Of a DNA stretch of 64,000 bases, positions 52,172 through 63,068 are shown in pieces. The translations under genes and the position numbers were made by a program. The DNA is from Diphasiastrum complanatum (taxonomy: Eukaryota; Streptophyta; Lycopodiopsida; Lycopodiales; Lycopodiaceae): positions 11,407,828-11,471,827 of the forward strand of contig CM055097.1 of the NCBI GenBank assembly GCA_029204225.1, given 5' to 3'. How positions within the stretch are numbered: the stretch's first letter is position 1; every line of letters begins with the position of its first letter. The notes below the pieces were generated by a model, which was not told the origin of the DNA, did no database searches, and worked only from the letters and a program-made list of their open reading frames with translations.

Positions 52172-53248
52172 GGTAAAGGGGTTAGTGTTCCTGAGAGAGT
52201 CAGTGGTACAACTATGGAAGCAGAAAGGACATTGTCAACTGAGTTGGGGTTTCGAAAGAGAAAGCTACCTACTATCAAAGATTTAAAACCTCCGAAGTTC
52301 ACTGGAGCAGTATCTATGAGAACTACTGATGTCGTTGAGAATTGGTTGCAAAAGTTGGAGAAAGCATTCCAGATGTGTGGCATAGACGATGAAACTGAGA
52401 TGATTGCTGAAGCCACATATCATTTTCAAGAGTCAGCACAAAGGTGGTGGAGGAAGGTGGAAAAGGATGACCTAGTTCCAACCACATGGGAGGCATTCCG
52501 GCAAATGTTTGCACAAAATTGGGTGCCTATGGATGAAGACAACAGAGCCATGCAACAATGGTCTTATTTGAAGCAGGGTAACTTGAGCGGGCAGGATTAT
52601 GCAGACAAGTACCGAGAGGCTTTGTTAAGAATTCCTCAGGAAGTTCCTATGTACATGCAAATATTTCACTTTGTGGAGGGACTTCGAGAGAGTATTCGCC
52701 CTTTCGTGCAGAAGGAGCAATCTCATGATTTACGAGGAGCCATCCAGATGGCTTTGTATTATGAAGATGGGAAAAGAGGCCCGAATCCTGTTGGAGTAGC
52801 TGGTATAGGTGGTCAGCAACCTTGGGGACGCAAGGGCAAATGGAACAAAAAGAGAAAGTTTGAAGGTCAAACCAATCGGTGGCAAGCTCGGGGTGACCAA
52901 AGGAAGAAGGGTGCAGGGGCTCCAAAAGGCAAAGGGTTGTATGGGCAGCCCAATGCCCAAAAGGGTCAGCGTCCTTCAATGTTGTCGCCTCAAAACCAAG
53001 AACGTGCAAAGAGGGAGAACCTCTGTTTTGGATGTTTGGGACAGCATAGGTGGAAGGAATGTCCACGAAACTTGATGCGGACCACATATAATCTTCAGGT
53101 GGACCAGATGAACCAGGGTGATGACCCTATGACAGTGGAAGAGATTGAGCAGGAAGCCAATCCAGATGTACTACGCCTCATGAATGTATCGGTGGTTAGG
53201 AGAGTGGACACGGCTCCACCAGCGCTTTTGTCAAAATCAGCTCGCTAA
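52172..53248 (+). CDS. Gypsy C Gag
   Basis: An open frame from 52082 to 53248, but the first about 30 codons are antisense to gypsy B RNase H, so the native Gag begins near VSGTTMEAERTLSTELGFRK. Core: TIKDLKPPKFTGAVSMRTTD, VVENWLQKLEKAFQMC, ESAQRWWRKVEKD, TWEAFRQMFAQNWVP. A long basic G/K/Q-rich linker precedes a CCHC knuckle CFGCLGQHRWKECPRN. No stop interrupts it, the longest intact Gag in the window. Confidence 0.85.
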   Translation, partial: GKGVSVPERVSGTTMEAERTLSTELGFRKRKLPTIKDLKPPKFTGAVSMRTTDVVENWLQKLEKAFQMCGIDDETEMIAEATYHFQESAQRWWRKVEKDDLVPTTWEAFRQMFAQNWVPMDEDNRAMQQWSYLKQGNLSGQDYADKYREALLRIPQEVPMYMQIFHFVEGLRESIRPFVQKEQSHDLRGAIQMALYYEDGKRGPNPVGVAGIGGQQPWGRKGKWNKKRKFEGQTNRWQARGDQRKKGAGAPKGKGLYGQPNAQKGQRPSMLSPQNQERAKRENLCFGCLGQHRWKECPRNLMRTTYNLQVDQMNQGDDPMTVEEIEQEANPDVLRLMNVSVVRRVDTAPPALLSKSAR

Positions 53249-53564
53249 GGGTATCAATTTCCTAACACTTCTCATTGTTATGCGAGGACAGCTGTGCGGT
53301 AGAGATGTTCAGGTTCTATTTGACACTGGGTCCTCTCATAATGTGTTGAATTCAACTTTGGTACGGAAGTTAGGTGTGAATACTCAACCATCCCAGTACC
53401 ACTACACAGTGGAAATGGCTGATGGAAAGGGTACAGAGATTTGGGATAAGAGGGTTGTGGGCATTCCACTAACTGTACAAAGTTACACAGAAGAGTGGGA
53501 TTTTGAAATAACACGGCTTGCGCGGTTTGATGTGATGTTGGGCATTTGGAGGAAGGGGAAGTGA
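53249..53564 (+). pseudogene. Gypsy C retropepsin, C-terminus deleted
   Basis: In a frame overlapping the Gag end: FLTLLIVMRGQLCGRDVQVL then FDTGSSHNVLNSTLVRKLGV, with an intact D-T-G. It ends [11 protein letters not shown], then jumps directly to the start of RT (RKGK / [13 protein letters not shown]), so the rest of the protease and the RT N-terminus are deleted at about 53550. Confidence 0.8.
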
Positions 53565-54617
53565 GACGGATGGTCGATGATTATCTGGCCAAGGGGCCGA
53601 TACGACGTAGTTATTCCCCTTTTGCCTCTCCGATCATTCTTGTGAAAAAGAAGGATGGATTATGGCGTATGTGTGTGGATTATCAAGGTTTGAACAAGAT
53701 AACCGTTAAACATCGATATCCTATGCCACATATAGATGATTTGCTTGATGCCTTGTCAGGTGCCACTGTGTTCAGTAAAATAGACCTAAAGAGTGGATAC
53801 CATCAGGTTAGAGTTCGTGAAGATTCATGATGATGATGAATGATGTGCTCAGACCGTATACAGGTAAATTTGTCGTAAACTTTGTTGATGACATTCTAAC
53901 CTACAGTGCAGGTGAGGTCAAGCATATGGCTCACCTTAGGACTGTGTTGTCTACTTTGAGGGAGAACACTTTGTTTGCCAACAGTGAAAAAAGTGAATTG
54001 TTTACAAAAGAGATTGAGTATCTTGGTCATGTAGTGTCTGTTGATGGAGTAAGGCCAGATCCTAAGAAGGTTGTTGTGGTTGTTGCGTGGCCTGTGCCAG
54101 CTGATTTGACAGCACTCCATTCTTTTCTTGGATTGGCAGTATTCAATAGAAAATATGTTAAGAAATACTCCTATATTGCAGCACCTTTGACTGATTTGAC
54201 TCAAAAGAATAGATTTGGTGAGTGGACTGAACTGCAGCAAGCAAGCTTTGATCAGTTGAAACAAGCTACTGCTGAGTGCGTCACTCTAAAGATTGTAGAC
54301 CCTCAAAAGCCCTATGTTATAGATACAGATGCGAGTGACATTGCTGTGGGAGCTGTTCTGATGCAAGAGGGTAGGCCTGTGGCCTTTGAGAGCAAGAAGC
54401 TCAACCCTGCTTAGAAAAATTATCCAACTCATGAAAAGGAGTTGTATGCCATAGTTCATGCATTAAAGGCATGGAGGCATTATCTGTATGGATCGGAATT
54501 TGAGGTATTCACTGATCATGATACCTTGAGATACTTTTGTAAGCAGCCAAACCTTAGAGGCCGGCAAGCCAGATGGTCTGAGCTCATGCAGGAATTCCTA
54601 ACGGAGATTCGGTACAA
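53546..54617 (+). pseudogene. Gypsy C reverse transcriptase and RNase H start
   Basis: [60 protein letters not shown], then a stop and [20 protein letters not shown] then DDILTYS. The segment with FGL.NAP.TF between them is missing (about 35 residues), although the catalytic F-V-D-D remains. RNase H: VIDTDASDIAVGAVLMQEGR, a stop at 54412, KELYAIVHALKAWRHYLYGS, FTDHDTLRYF, ending FLTEIRYKK where element D is inserted. Confidence 0.88.
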
Positions 54618-54622
54618 GAAAG
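54618..54622. other. Target site duplication GAAAG (left) of element D
   Basis: GAAAG precedes the forward LTR. The other copy is at 59189-59193 and reads GAAAG on the reverse strand, where it continues GGTGCCGAG. Gypsy B has the uninterrupted equivalent (ggtacaagtaaggtgccgag on its coding strand). Confidence 0.88.
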
Positions 54623-55033
54623 TGTTAGAGTTAATGTTTACTTTAGTACCCCTAATGTTATCATTTAGGATTAATTAGTGTTAGTTGGCCATGCTTGTGT
54701 GCTATTATAGGGGCCATTACTATTTATAGTGAATTCGTTTTTTAGTCATGCATGTAGGTGGACGCACTACTACTAGAATAGGATTTTCTTTTATCACTTA
54801 GAAACTCATCTTGGGTGTTTACCCAATATAGGTAGTGATTATAGCAATTAACTTTTTGTCTTTTGCTATTTGCTTTTTGCTTTTTACCTTACACATAGTT
54901 TAGAGAAAGTATATATGTAGGTTGGCGCCCTACCTCAATTGTAATGGGACATAGTTGGAGTACATCTCTTCATCATTGTTGTTCCCTCTCAAGTGTATGA
55001 CTATTGTCTAAACAACAATAGGAATCTCTAACA
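54623..55033 (+). repeat. Element D 5' LTR
   Basis: 411 bp, TGTTAGAG ... CTCTAACA with an 8-bp terminal inverted repeat. Its partner is on the reverse strand at 59194-59629. Compared with that copy it lacks about 25 bp just before the end. Confidence 0.93.
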
Positions 55034-55045
55034 TGGTATCGGAGC
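55034..55045 (+). other. Element D primer binding site, initiator tRNA-Met type
   Basis: TGGTATCGGAGC directly after the LTR end. Confidence 0.85.
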
Positions 55046-57470
55046 AGAGAACAAGGAGGTACTTCAATGAACGGAATCAATTCATAAGGGATTGATTTGG
55101 CCATCATCTTCAAGGAGAAGAGCAGGTGCAGGTGGTGTCCCTAGCCAGCTCTCAAGTTTGATCTTCATCTACAAGGGTGGCAGCTTTGTGGGAGAAGATC
55201 CGGTGTACAAGGAAAAGAGCTGAGCTACAAAGAGGAGATTATGGAATCTTCCTCAGATCTAAGGTGGTTGTAGGACAACAAAGTGTGGAGATTCAGAGCA
55301 GATCTCAGTTCCCAGAGATTCAGATTTACAGGGCAGATTGGTGAAGGTGCAGGGCAAACAACTGGAAAACAGAACGCTGACTGGGATCAAATCGCTGTTA
55401 CTATTGGATCAATGCATGCTACCTAAATCTGATCTCTGAGTTGAATCAGACCTGCAGATCTGATCGCTGCCTATAGTTTGCCTTTAGACCTGAATCTGTT
55501 CATTGCATTATGTTCGTTGCTGATTGATTGCCAGAAGACAGATCGCTGGATGGCTGCCTGTTGTCTGGATTGCTGCTACAGACCTGATCGCAGAGTAAAA
55601 TCAGATCTGTGTGCTGGCTGTCCTCAGATTTGTTCACTGCCTGCTGCTGTCTATTCGTGGGAAGCTGATCGCTGACTTACAAGACAGGTTGCTAGACAGA
55701 CTGGCCAGAAATTGCTAATGTTGGGACAGGTTGCTGGAGAGCAGGGGTAGTTGTGGAGGTTCAATTGAATGGAAGGCAGTTCCAAAAATATGCAACAAAG
55801 CTTAGTCTATGCATGCAAGGGTTTACAGCTGGAAAAAGCATGATCTCTCACTGTAGGAGGTCGTGTTTGGATCTCTAAGTGGCTGAGGACGGGCGTTTTT
55901 TGGAGGGCTAGACAGGCTGCAAAGGGCCATGGTCAGGCGTGGAGCAATGGAAGAACAATACCCAGTTCACTGAGCTAGCCAAAACCAGGGCTAGGGTTTT
56001 TGAGAAGAAGAAGGTGGATCTTTCTCTGCACGTAACATTTTTCTAAACTATAAATTCATACAGAGGGGCACCCTACCAATAAGAAGCGATTTTAAGAGGG
56101 CCGTGGGTGGCCGTGGACTGGCTTGGAAGTAGGATGCAATTTTGATTGGCAGCTACCATAGCAAAAATCAGAAAAGTAGAAGGGAGAGAGGGCACGACAG
56201 TCGCGCACGACCAAGAAGAGTAGCTGCATAGTGTCAATAAGTGCATTGTGGCTGCAAGTTTCCACTTCGACGGATGATGGACATGGGGGCCGTTGAATCG
56301 GGTACTATGAAGATCAATGGCCAGAATGTAGGGCTTTGGGAGCCATTGGATTGAAGTGGACCATTGGATGAGGGAAGAAGAGGCCATGAAAGGGCTGAAG
56401 GCCATTAGTGCCTATTTCTTCATTAAATATTTTTTTTCTTCATGAGATGCTATGAAGGGGTTCGACTGGTTAATTTCGGTTTGAAGGGCAGGATTTTCTC
56501 AGAAAGAAGAAATAGTTCATTTTTGAACTAGTTTTGTAAAGCCACTTTGGAAGGGCCTAACTTTGGCTAAACGAGGGCTTTTGGGGCCAAATAAAGGCCA
56601 AATTGGAGCTCTTTTTCATGCAAGTGAAAGTACAGCAAGACAATCACATACAAGTGGGAGTTTATCACATGCAAGTTGAGGATGATTACATGCAAGGAAG
56701 CATGGAAATACACAGACTGCTAGGATACAATGGTGAATCTTGAGGCATGTTGAAGGAGGTCTCAAGAATAAGGATCAGCAATACAACTAGGAGTTGTTTG
56801 CAATCAGGTGCAAGGTGAAGAAGGGATTCACAAGAGTAATCAGAACAAGGTTCGTTACAAAATGGAAGGGTTAACTCACAGGAAAAGGAAACTCTACATG
56901 AAACAAAAGAGATGGTAGGGGAAGACAATCGGTGATCATGGTGTTGCTGAAGCTGCAGAAGCGGCTACCAACAAGCATACTGAAGAAAGGTCAACTTCGG
57001 ACGTTCTAAGATTGACAAGGTTCTGTCGAGGTTGGAATCGACAAAGGTGCAAACTCTTAAGAGGGAGTTGCATGAGAAGTATAGACTATGAGTCTACATA
57101 GGTAAATTGATATTCAAGGGGATGTTTTCACAGTTTCTTATCATGGTGGCAAATGATAAGTTCATTGTTACAAGTGACAGGTGTGGCAAGCTATGTGGTC
57201 GACATTCTATGTTGTGTCGGTTTGGTTTCTATTCAAGTCATAGTAACTTGGTTATGTTGTAGAAACTTTCTTGTCTATCTGAACTAGTATCACTTCAGAT
57301 TTATGAGTAATCGAAGTGATTGCTTGTTGTGGTTGTCATGTAATTCCTGGATACCATCCAAGTCATAGTTGATTGTTCATGTGGTGGTACTAAGTGAGAT
57401 CAATTCTATTTTGTTGGAGAAAAGTTCTAGAATCTAACCAAGTTCATGTTCTGTCATGTGGTAGATTCCA
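55046..57470 (+). mobile_element. Element D 5' internal region, non-coding
   Basis: About 2.4 kb after the primer site without a recognisable ORF; the longest (55478-55675) is cysteine- and arginine-rich and unconvincing. The sequence contains many short gatc- and ctg-rich stretches around 55400-55700. A long untranslated leader before Gag fits, because the Gag of this element is found inverted at 63.1-63.4 kb. Confidence 0.55.
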
Positions 57471-57477
57471 GCAGACT

Positions 57478-57642
57478 CTTATGAGACCCAGTACCCCCTT
57501 GGCCATCTCGGATTTAGTCACTATAACAGATATTTACATTGCAATTTACAATTGTCTCCACAGGCCGGTGACTTAGCCATTTACAATTTAATAATTACAA
57601 TTTACCATACATTGGGCAAAGGGATTCAAAGTACATGTGACA
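57478..57642 (-). repeat. Gypsy C 3' LTR, first part
   Basis: Reverse strand TGTCACATGTACTTTG starting at 57642 after a polypurine tract. Similarity to the gypsy B LTR is visible at 57478-57535. The left end is uncertain because an inversion breakpoint lies nearby. Confidence 0.6.
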
Positions 57643-57656
57643 TCCCTTCCCTCCTC
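57643..57656 (-). other. Gypsy C polypurine tract
   Basis: Reverse strand gaggagggaaggga, directly before TGTCACATG. Confidence 0.75.
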
Positions 57657-59188
57657 AGATGACATCGTCCTCGATGGCAAAGTCTGGATACTGTGCATGC
57701 AACCCATGCGCGGTCTCCCAGGTAGCATCACTGAGAGGTCGTCCATGCCATGCAACCAAGTACTCACGGAGCAAACGATTCCGCAACCGTCTATGCCTCC
57801 GGTCCAATACTCTCGCTGGTCCATGCATCACCTCCCCATGCTCCTGAAACAATACAAGGCCATCAACCAACAAGTTATCACCATCATGTAAAACCTTCTT
57901 TAAGCGTGAAACATGAGAAACAGGATGAACCTTACAATCAACAGGCAAATCCAATTCATAAGCAACACTATTGATCTTTTTAACAATTTTTCAAGGTCCA
58001 CAGTATCTAGGTGACAACTTATAACACTTCCCTGTCTTTAGGGTTTTCGAGTCCTTTGGAATCCTGAGAAATACCATATCTCCTTCCTCGAACTCTCTTG
58101 GCGTATGTTCTAGATCAGCATATGTCTTTGCCCGATCCATCGCCGCTTTTACATTTTCCTTTGCTAACTCCAACATCTGTTGCATGTGAGTTAGAAATTC
58201 CATAGCACTAGGTGTCTTATGAGGCATACTATAGTAACTGGACTGGCTGGTCTAAAACCATAATTTAGCTCGAAAGGACTCATCTTCGTAGATACATTCT
58301 TTTTATCATCATAGGCAAACTCCAACAATGGTAGGTAACGTTTCACTCACATACGCCCTAAGCATGTCTTCCAAGGTTTGGTTGACTCTCTCAGTCTGCC
58401 CATCTGTTTCAGGATGATCAGAACTACTCATTCCCAACTGCACCTCTAACTTCTCAAATACTGTAGTCCAAAAATTGCCAGTAAAATGAGAATCCCTGTT
58501 TCAGACACAATGGATCTAGGTAATCCATGAAGTCTGAATACATGATGTATAAACAAATCAGCCGTACCAGGTGCATCAATCTTATTACTAGTTGGGATAA
58601 AATGAGCCATTTTCGTGAGTCTGTCAACCACAACTAGGATAGCATGATGTTGTTGCTGCGTATGCGGTAAACATGTAATAAAGTCCATGGAAATACTCTC
58701 CCATCTCCCTTCTGGTATAGGTAACGGGCGTAATAATCCAGGCACTTTGATCCTTTCAGCCTTATAAACTTGACACTTAAAACAATGTGTCACATAATGG
58801 TTTACTTCTTTCTTAAGTCTCGACTACCAAAATTTATGTCGTATCAACTCATAGGTCCTATCCACACCAAGATGACCAGCACTAGGGCTATCGTGACAAA
58901 GATGCAAGATCCTCTTTCGCAGCACCTCAAAAGATGGACTAAGAGCCTTGCCATTTCTCATCACTATTCCATCTTCTATGGAATACTTAAGATAAGTGCG
59001 AACCAAGGTAGAAGAGCTCTCCTCTTGAGACTCTGCATGGCCATGACTCACCTCCTATTCCACTTTCCTACAGTGAGGATCTTCCTGCTGAGCCTTTCTT
59101 ATCTCAGACAGTAAGTCATTTTCAATGACTACAAATGACATCTGATACACCACACGAGATAGTGCATCTGCCACATGATTCTCGGCAC
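57655..59188 (-). pseudogene. Gypsy C integrase and chromodomain (inverted second half)
   Basis: Reverse from 59188: ENHVADALSRVVYQM, SHGHAESQEESSSTLVRTYL, IVMRNGKALSPSFEVLRKRI then LCHDSPSAGHLGVDRTYELI (H2C2), HCFKCQVYKAERIKVPGLLR, SISMDFITCLPHTQQQHHAI (D), PRSIVSETGILILLAIFG (frameshifted SDRD region), then GNERYLPLLEF-like remains, LKTGKCYKLSPRYCGP and the chromodomain RLLREYLVAWHGRPLSDATW. Several frameshifts and stops. It continues gypsy C of 52.1-54.6 kb, but on the opposite strand. Confidence 0.88.
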
Positions 59189-59193
59189 CTTTC
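59189..59193. other. Target site duplication (right) of element D
   Basis: CTTTC on the forward strand, i.e. GAAAG on the coding strand, adjoining the LTR end TAACA. Confidence 0.88.
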
Positions 59194-59629
59194 TGTTAGA
59201 AAACAGACTTAAAACCCAAGACAAGATTCCTATTGTTGTTTAGACAATAGTCATACACATGAGAGAAAACAACAATGATGAAGAGATGTACTCCAACTAT
59301 GTCCCATTACAATTGAGGTAGGGCGCCAGCCTACATCTATACTTTCTCTAAACTATGTGTAAGGTAAAAAGCAAAAAGCAAATGACAAAGGACAAAAAGT
59401 TAATTGCTATAATTACTACCTATATTGGGTAAACACCCAAGATGAGTTTCTAAGTGATAAAAGCAAATCCTATTCTAGTAGTAGTGCGTCCACCTACATG
59501 CATGACTAAAAAACGAATTTATTATAAATAGTAATGGCCCCTATAATAGCACACAGGCATGTCCAAACTAACACTAATTAATCCTAAATGATAACATTAG
59601 GGGTACTAAAGTAAACATTAACTCTAACA
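59194..59629 (-). repeat. Element D 3' LTR, inverted
   Basis: 436 bp on the reverse strand from 59629 (TGTTAGAGTTAATG) to 59194 (TTCTAACA). Closely similar to 54623-55033, including ggggccattactatt and the (a)aaaagcaaaaagcaaa region. Orientation is opposite to the 5' LTR. Confidence 0.93.
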
Positions 59630-59640
59630 CTCCCCCTTAA
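59630..59640 (-). other. Element D polypurine tract
   Basis: Reverse strand ttaagggggag immediately before the inverted 3' LTR. Confidence 0.85.
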
Positions 59641-60195
59641 TGTTTACATTGTCTAGAACTATGCATAACAAAAGTATGCATGTATCTTCCATGAAGCCCA
59701 TGTAATGAAGATCCTCAATTTGATGTAGAATTTATGATCAACTCTGATCTCAATGTCTTCATTACTCGATGTAGAACTTTCTTCGTATGATGATGTAGAA
59801 TTTCCTTTGAATGTCGATCCTTTTCGTATGAACCTACTTCATATGACTTCTCAATGTCTTGCTTTGGTCTTCATGTCTCTTTAGTGTATATGTGTGACTA
59901 CCATGAGTTCAACATATCACCCGATTCCTTGACTTCCTTTGAATCAAAGAACTTTGACTCCCCCTTAATCAAATAATGTAGACATGATAACTGTTCTTTG
60001 CTTGAAGATTGACTCCCTTGGTCTCTTTGAACATCTTTCAAGCTACCACAAATGTAAGGATCTCCCCAACATTCATAAAGAAAAAGTAATCCTCTTTGAT
60101 TTCAGTAACACCATCATGATAACCAAGTAGGAAATAGATCTACAAATGTCAACATCAAATCTCATACATCAACACCCACTTTAGAAACCTGTACT
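59641..60195 (-). other. Element D 3' untranslated stretch
   Basis: Between the tryptophan-rich ORF and the polypurine tract. Several short tcgtatg/gatgtagaa repeats at 59715-59830, no ORF of note. Confidence 0.4.
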
Positions 60196-61083
60196 TCATA
60201 AGTAGTCGGCTCCACTTGTGTCGATTCCTTGAATTGAACCCATTTCAATTCTCCTGGTACTCTCATAAAAGATAGGGACATCATACCAAGGTATCCAAAA
60301 AGCCCGAGAAGGTAGAACTGCATCAGCAACGGGAAGCCAATAAGGAAACTGGAAAAGAGATGGACACTCATAGCGAATAGCCGCATCATACACGTAACCA
60401 TCAACCATATGTGCAAACTCAGTGATATAGGTGCCCCAAGAAAAGATAGCAACATCGGAAGACCAGCACCAAGGAGGAGGAACATAAGCAGGATGACAGG
60501 CACACTGTAGTAGCATGGAAAAGCAAGCGATATGCCAGGAAACATGGATCATAAAGAGATCATCCTGACAAAGGATAGCTAAAATGGAGAAATGTGCACC
60601 AGCATGGTCAAAAGCCCAAGGTATCCATAAGGCCCATGAATGAGAAGTAGCAATGGCACACAGTACCTTCAAGGCCCCTATCACGAGAAGAGTAGCATGC
60701 CAAAAGCTCCAGAAGGTCCAAGAAATCAATGCATCATCTAAAAAGACATGATGCATAAAAACAATAGCAACAAATCTAGAAATAGTAGAGGCCTCAACTG
60801 AAAAACTGTAGCCGAAAAACTCATCTAGAAAGACCTCATATGGACATACCAATCCATCATAGGATACACCAAAAACGGATGGAGAATCGGATGACCCATC
60901 GCAACTGGCCGCAAGTGTAATCCCAAAGTACACACCAGGTGCACAATAGAAGAAATGCACTGGAACGAGAAACAGGATCCCCAACATCAGTAGCAAGCAT
61001 CGAATCAATATCCACGTGTAGCTGGGAATGAGTATCAAAGCACATATGAGCAATACTGAAGTATATGGCGGCAACATCCCCAA
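60196..61083 (-). CDS. Element D tryptophan-rich ORF 2, unrecognised
   Basis: 295 residues open without a stop. Parts: PYEVFLDEFFGYSFSVEAST, WTFWSFWHATLLVIGALKVL, SWALWIPWAFDHAGAHFSIL, PPPWCWSSDVAIFSWGTYIT, FQFPYWLPVADAVLPS. Tryptophan content is remarkably high and many stretches are hydrophobic. I recognise no RT, RNase H or integrase motif. Segments resemble parts of ORF 1 and of the protease ORF (FLDEF..YSFSVEAS against LDEYAVLLEAYLGQHLSVDAS), suggesting internal duplication. It overlaps ORF 1 in another frame at 60857-61083, so both may be pieces of one frameshifted polyprotein. Confidence 0.4.
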   Translation of the reverse strand: MGMLPPYTSVLLICALILIPSYTWILIRCLLLMLGILFLVPVHFFYCAPGVYFGITLAASCDGSSDSPSVFGVSYDGLVCPYEVFLDEFFGYSFSVEASTISRFVAIVFMHHVFLDDALISWTFWSFWHATLLVIGALKVLCAIATSHSWALWIPWAFDHAGAHFSILAILCQDDLFMIHVSWHIACFSMLLQCACHPAYVPPPWCWSSDVAIFSWGTYITEFAHMVDGYVYDAAIRYECPSLFQFPYWLPVADAVLPSRAFWIPWYDVPIFYESTRRIEMGSIQGIDTSGADYL

Positions 61084-62100
61084 AAACTATCCAAGAGAGG
61101 AGAAGGAACTCTCTCAAGGTACTCTGATGATCTCGGAAAACCAGAACAAAGTGGCAACTCAGCATCGGAGACCAAGCGATATGGAGCAACCTGAAATGAC
61201 GGGGAATCTGAAGATCACCTGGACAAACAGTAGCTGGAATGGAGGCAATAACCCAAGCCATCAGGATATGCCAAGCCTGACAATGAGCAACAATCCAAGG
61301 AACAGATAGAGAGCCACATGCATAATCATAGAGATATCCGCACCATAGGCGATCAGTAATATGGAAAAACCAGCACCAACCAGCAGGTCCAAATGGAAAC
61401 CAAGCTATACGTAATAACCGGGAATGCCATATATCCATAGCATTGGCATGGCCTGCAGCAAACCTATATGTAGAAACACAAGGAGACTGAAAAATGCCCG
61501 TATACTCATCTAGAAAGATCCCAGCATATAAATACCCTAGATAAGTAATAGTAACCATCTCGCAAATATCCTCGGATGGAAAATGTGTAACGGTAAGGGC
61601 CAAAGGCGCATGAATCATGTAAAAAACCGTAGAAATATCAAGAGGCGGTTCACAAACCTCAAGCGGAGATCCATGGAGTAAAGCGAAAGAAGATACAACC
61701 TGATCACCAATAGCGAGGGAACCATCAAACGTGGACCCGTGAAGACCTCCATAGAAATCAGCAATAACATCAGCCATAACGGACTCAAGAGATGGAGATA
61801 TAGAGACCAATGGAGAAGATACTGCACCAACCACCGAAACAGGAGGGCTATCTGAGGTATGCCCAAAAGCAATAGTAGAAATACCACCAAGGTATACGGC
61901 CTGAATATCAATGAAACCAAGAATGACCACTGAATACAATATTTGTGAACCAAGACATATAGGCACAAGGCACACAACAACAACCTGTAAATCCGAAGGA
62001 GCATCAACCTGAGGAAGAGGACCCACGAATGGTGAAAGTGAAGCAGCAACTGATGTACTCTGAATGGAAAGAAGAGCTGCATCCTGAGCCTTTGGCAGGC
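60857..62100 (-). CDS. Element D tryptophan-rich ORF 1, unrecognised
   Basis: Part of a 479-residue open frame (62296-60857) whose first about 65 codons overlap the protease ORF in another frame and are probably not native. Beyond 62100: SLPKAQDAALLSIQSTSVAA, SVMADVIADFYGGLHGSTFD, FALLHGSPLEVCEPPLDIST, LYAGIFLDEYTGIFQSPCVS, IAWFPFGPAGWCWFFHITDR, HCQAWHILMAWVIASIPATV. GGLHGSTFDG mirrors DIIHGSTVSDA in the preceding ORF. RT would be expected at this place in pol, but none of its motifs is present. Function unknown. Confidence 0.4.
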
Positions 62101-62999
62101 TACGCATAAACTGCTTCCCGGTAACCATCAATACCAGCAAGTGAATGATGTTGACCAGCATGAGTAAAGGAAAGTGTCTGCTGAGAGAGATCCACAGCAA
62201 CAATACCAACAAGTGAGAACCAGGCTGCACCAAAAATAATGTCATAGTGCTTCGAAGAAATGATGTAGAAATATGCCTGACCGGAAAAATCACCAATGCG
62301 ATAATCCAAGCCCTGAATCATCTGAGAACTGGGAAAAGAATGGGAACGAGCAACCTCAACACTGATAGGCTGGGAAGCAGGAACAGGTGTAGCACGAATC
62401 CTGGTGGAAATGTAACTGCTAATAAATGAATGTGTACTGCTTGTATCCACTAAAGCAATATACTCTCGCCCCGCATCCAGAATAATATGATCCACAAATG
62501 GAACAACATACGTAGGCATAATAACAGAAGCATCAACTGATAAATGCTGGCCTAAATATGCCTCTAGAAGAACCGCATACTCATCTAGACGGGTATCAAC
62601 AAAATCAGCTAGTGAGTATACAATAGGACCATCATGAAATGTATAACCGTATGCCATATGGAGATCTACTGGAGTAGCCAAAGCATCTGAAACCGTAGAC
62701 CCATGAATAATATCGAAATAAGGAGCATAGGCGACAACATCTATAGCATGGCGCTCAGGAACACGAGTAGCATCAAAGTACTCAACAACAATATCATCAA
62801 TAGGATCATAGCATGCTATGTTAGTATCAAGGACAATATCAGCCGCAACTTGTATATGTGAATCAGCATCAGTAGGAACCTGTATATGTGACTCTGACTC
62901 ACTATGGGATACAATGACGAGCTCAGGTAGATCAATAAATATCTCAAGTGAATCAGGCAACTCGCTCAAAACTGAAGGGGCAAGTGTAGGGGTGGACAT
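62100..62999 (-). CDS. Element D retropepsin-containing ORF
   Basis: 299 residues starting MSTPTLAPSVLSELPDSLEI. The first 150 residues are rich in D, V and H (DDIVVEYFDATRVPERHAID). A gypsy-type aspartic protease follows: GREYIALVDTSSTHSFISSY with active-site D-T-S, ISVEVARSHSFPSSQ, GLDYRIGDFSGQAYFYIISS and DIIFGAAWFSLVGIVAVDLS. D-T-S is a tolerated variant of D-T-G. The ORF is intact and ends at the point where RT should begin. Confidence 0.65.
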   Translation of the reverse strand: MSTPTLAPSVLSELPDSLEIFIDLPELVIVSHSESESHIQVPTDADSHIQVAADIVLDTNIACYDPIDDIVVEYFDATRVPERHAIDVVAYAPYFDIIHGSTVSDALATPVDLHMAYGYTFHDGPIVYSLADFVDTRLDEYAVLLEAYLGQHLSVDASVIMPTYVVPFVDHIILDAGREYIALVDTSSTHSFISSYISTRIRATPVPASQPISVEVARSHSFPSSQMIQGLDYRIGDFSGQAYFYIISSKHYDIIFGAAWFSLVGIVAVDLSQQTLSFTHAGQHHSLAGIDGYREAVYA

Positions 63000-63068
63000 A
63001 GCGGGAAAAGATGAAGCAGAAGGACGGGGTCGGGAGAAGTGGGAAGGAAGGGTATCAGAGTACTTGTG

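Noticed and set aside
52647-53087. 146-residue reverse ORF opposite gypsy C Gag
   Set aside because: Shadow of the intact forward Gag; no domain and unlikely composition.
54623-59629. Two independent solo LTRs of element D in opposite orientations
   Set aside because: The matching 5-bp duplications and the exact continuation of gypsy C at both LTRs show that they belonged to one insertion.
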